A program made the position numbers and the translations under genes. The notes under the pieces are model-generated. The model saw nothing but the letters and a program-made list of their open reading frames with translations, made no database searches and was not told where the DNA came from. Shown in pieces: positions 49,709-50,143 of a stretch of DNA of 50,143 nt. Source of the DNA: Ferruginibacter sp. (GTDB lineage: Bacteria; Bacteroidota; Bacteroidia; Chitinophagales; Chitinophagaceae); assembly GCA_025351645.1 (NCBI GenBank), contig JANXVN010000079.1:1-50143 (forward strand), given 5' to 3'. Each line of letters opens with the position of its first letter. The stretch's first letter is position 1.

Positions 49709-50143
49709 ATGAATAACCCACGTTTAGCAGGCAGGTACGCAAAAAGTTTGATTGATTTAGCTACGGAGCTAAACCAGGTGGATGTTATCTGTGCAGATAT
49801 GAAATTTGTACAACGCATCTGCAAAAGCAATCCGGATTTTGTTGCTCTTTTACGCAGCCCTATTATTAAGCCTGGTACTAAGGAAAAGGTGATCGAATCT
49901 ATCCTAACGGGCAGGGTTAACCTTACCACTTCTTCTTTTGTAAAATTGCTGGTACGTAAAGGAAGAGAATCTAGCCTGCCTGAAATTGCCAATGCATTTG
50001 TTGAACAATTCAACCAATTAAGAAGTATTTATCAATTAAAAATTACAACAGCAGAACCTATTAGCGAAGAGCTTAAAAATAGCATTGTAGATAAAGTAAA
50101 AGCATCTACAGCTTATAAAAACATAGAAATTGAAACTGCGGTT
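49709..50143 (+). CDS. atpH: ATP synthase F1 subunit delta (3' end outside window)
   Basis: First 145 codons of the delta (OSCP) subunit, which joins the peripheral stalk to the top of F1. Family features: start MNNPRLAGRYAKSLIDLA, a helical bundle of about 105 residues, LLVRKGRESSLPEIANAFVEQFNQLR, and KITTAEPISEELKNSIVDKVK leading into the C-terminal domain. The frame is open to the last base. The gene order a-c-b-delta is that of the Bacteroidota atp cluster; atpA and atpG are expected beyond the window. Confidence 0.94.
   Translation, partial: MNNPRLAGRYAKSLIDLATELNQVDVICADMKFVQRICKSNPDFVALLRSPIIKPGTKEKVIESILTGRVNLTTSSFVKLLVRKGRESSLPEIANAFVEQFNQLRSIYQLKITTAEPISEELKNSIVDKVKASTAYKNIEIETAV

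Overview
The window looks like chromosomal DNA of a Bacteroidota bacterium, probably of the Chitinophagaceae/Sphingobacteriia type. The evidence is the protein style (FtsQ, FtsA and FtsZ with long tails, TonB-dependent receptors with a carboxypeptidase-regulatory-like N-terminal domain, ATP synthase subunit a with a secreted N-terminal extension), repeated -7 boxes of the Bacteroidota type TAnnTTTG, A-rich rather than Shine-Dalgarno leaders, and many intergenic palindromic repeats. No tRNA, rRNA, CRISPR array, prophage or classical insertion sequence is visible.

Layout. 1-7150: end of the division/cell-wall (dcw) cluster, murG (partial)-murC-ftsQ-ftsA-ftsZ, closed by a terminator. 7150-16370: a membrane-anchored MutS-like ATPase, a ModF-like double ABC protein, two tandem Kup potassium transporters, and an alpha/beta hydrolase behind a large leader hairpin. 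16370-19063 (minus strand): a DUF6169-like gene broken by an amber codon, then two overlapping LD-carboxypeptidase paralogues. 19208-28430: metG carrying an in-frame DUF559 endonuclease element with about 30-bp terminal inverted repeats, a WG-repeat protein, a FadN-like beta-oxidation protein, a metzincin, and an ABC exporter pair. 28900-36960: two TonB-dependent receptors and a surface lipoprotein. 37000-42600: a small lipoprotein, then minus-strand genes for a glycosyltransferase, an LpxH-like phosphoesterase, a PhoR-like kinase, a hemolysin-III protein and a PhoB-like regulator. 42650-47560: a large exported protein with a possible Cys-protease end, an MsbA-type ABC transporter split at a T8 run, and a frameshifted nucleotidyltransferase with a small partner ORF. 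47640-end: atpB-atpE-atpF-atpH (partial).

Three observations stand out. First, both TonB-dependent receptor genes carry the same promoter module: six slots of a GTTAAC/GTAAC-like half-site on an 11-bp grid at -74, -63, -52, -41, -30 and -19 relative to the TTTG of the -7 box, then an identical 14-nt start region and an ATG exactly 19 nt from that TTTG. This is how a PhoB/OmpR-family activator would bind, and a PhoR/PhoB-like pair lies 3-6 kb downstream of the second receptor gene. Second, a DUF559 nuclease element sits inside the catalytic domain of MetG, in frame and without a stop. Third, a family of about 90-bp palindromic repeats (ends AATGCCGTTAAGTTAAGG) is scattered between genes; its hairpin core resembles the ends of the DUF559 element.

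Three genes carry single-base lesions (T8 run in the ABC transporter, missing base in the nucleotidyltransferase, TGG-to-TAG in the DUF6169-like gene). These could be real decay, recoding or assembly error. Several apparent TTG start codons are really part of -7 promoter boxes, and starts have been moved accordingly.
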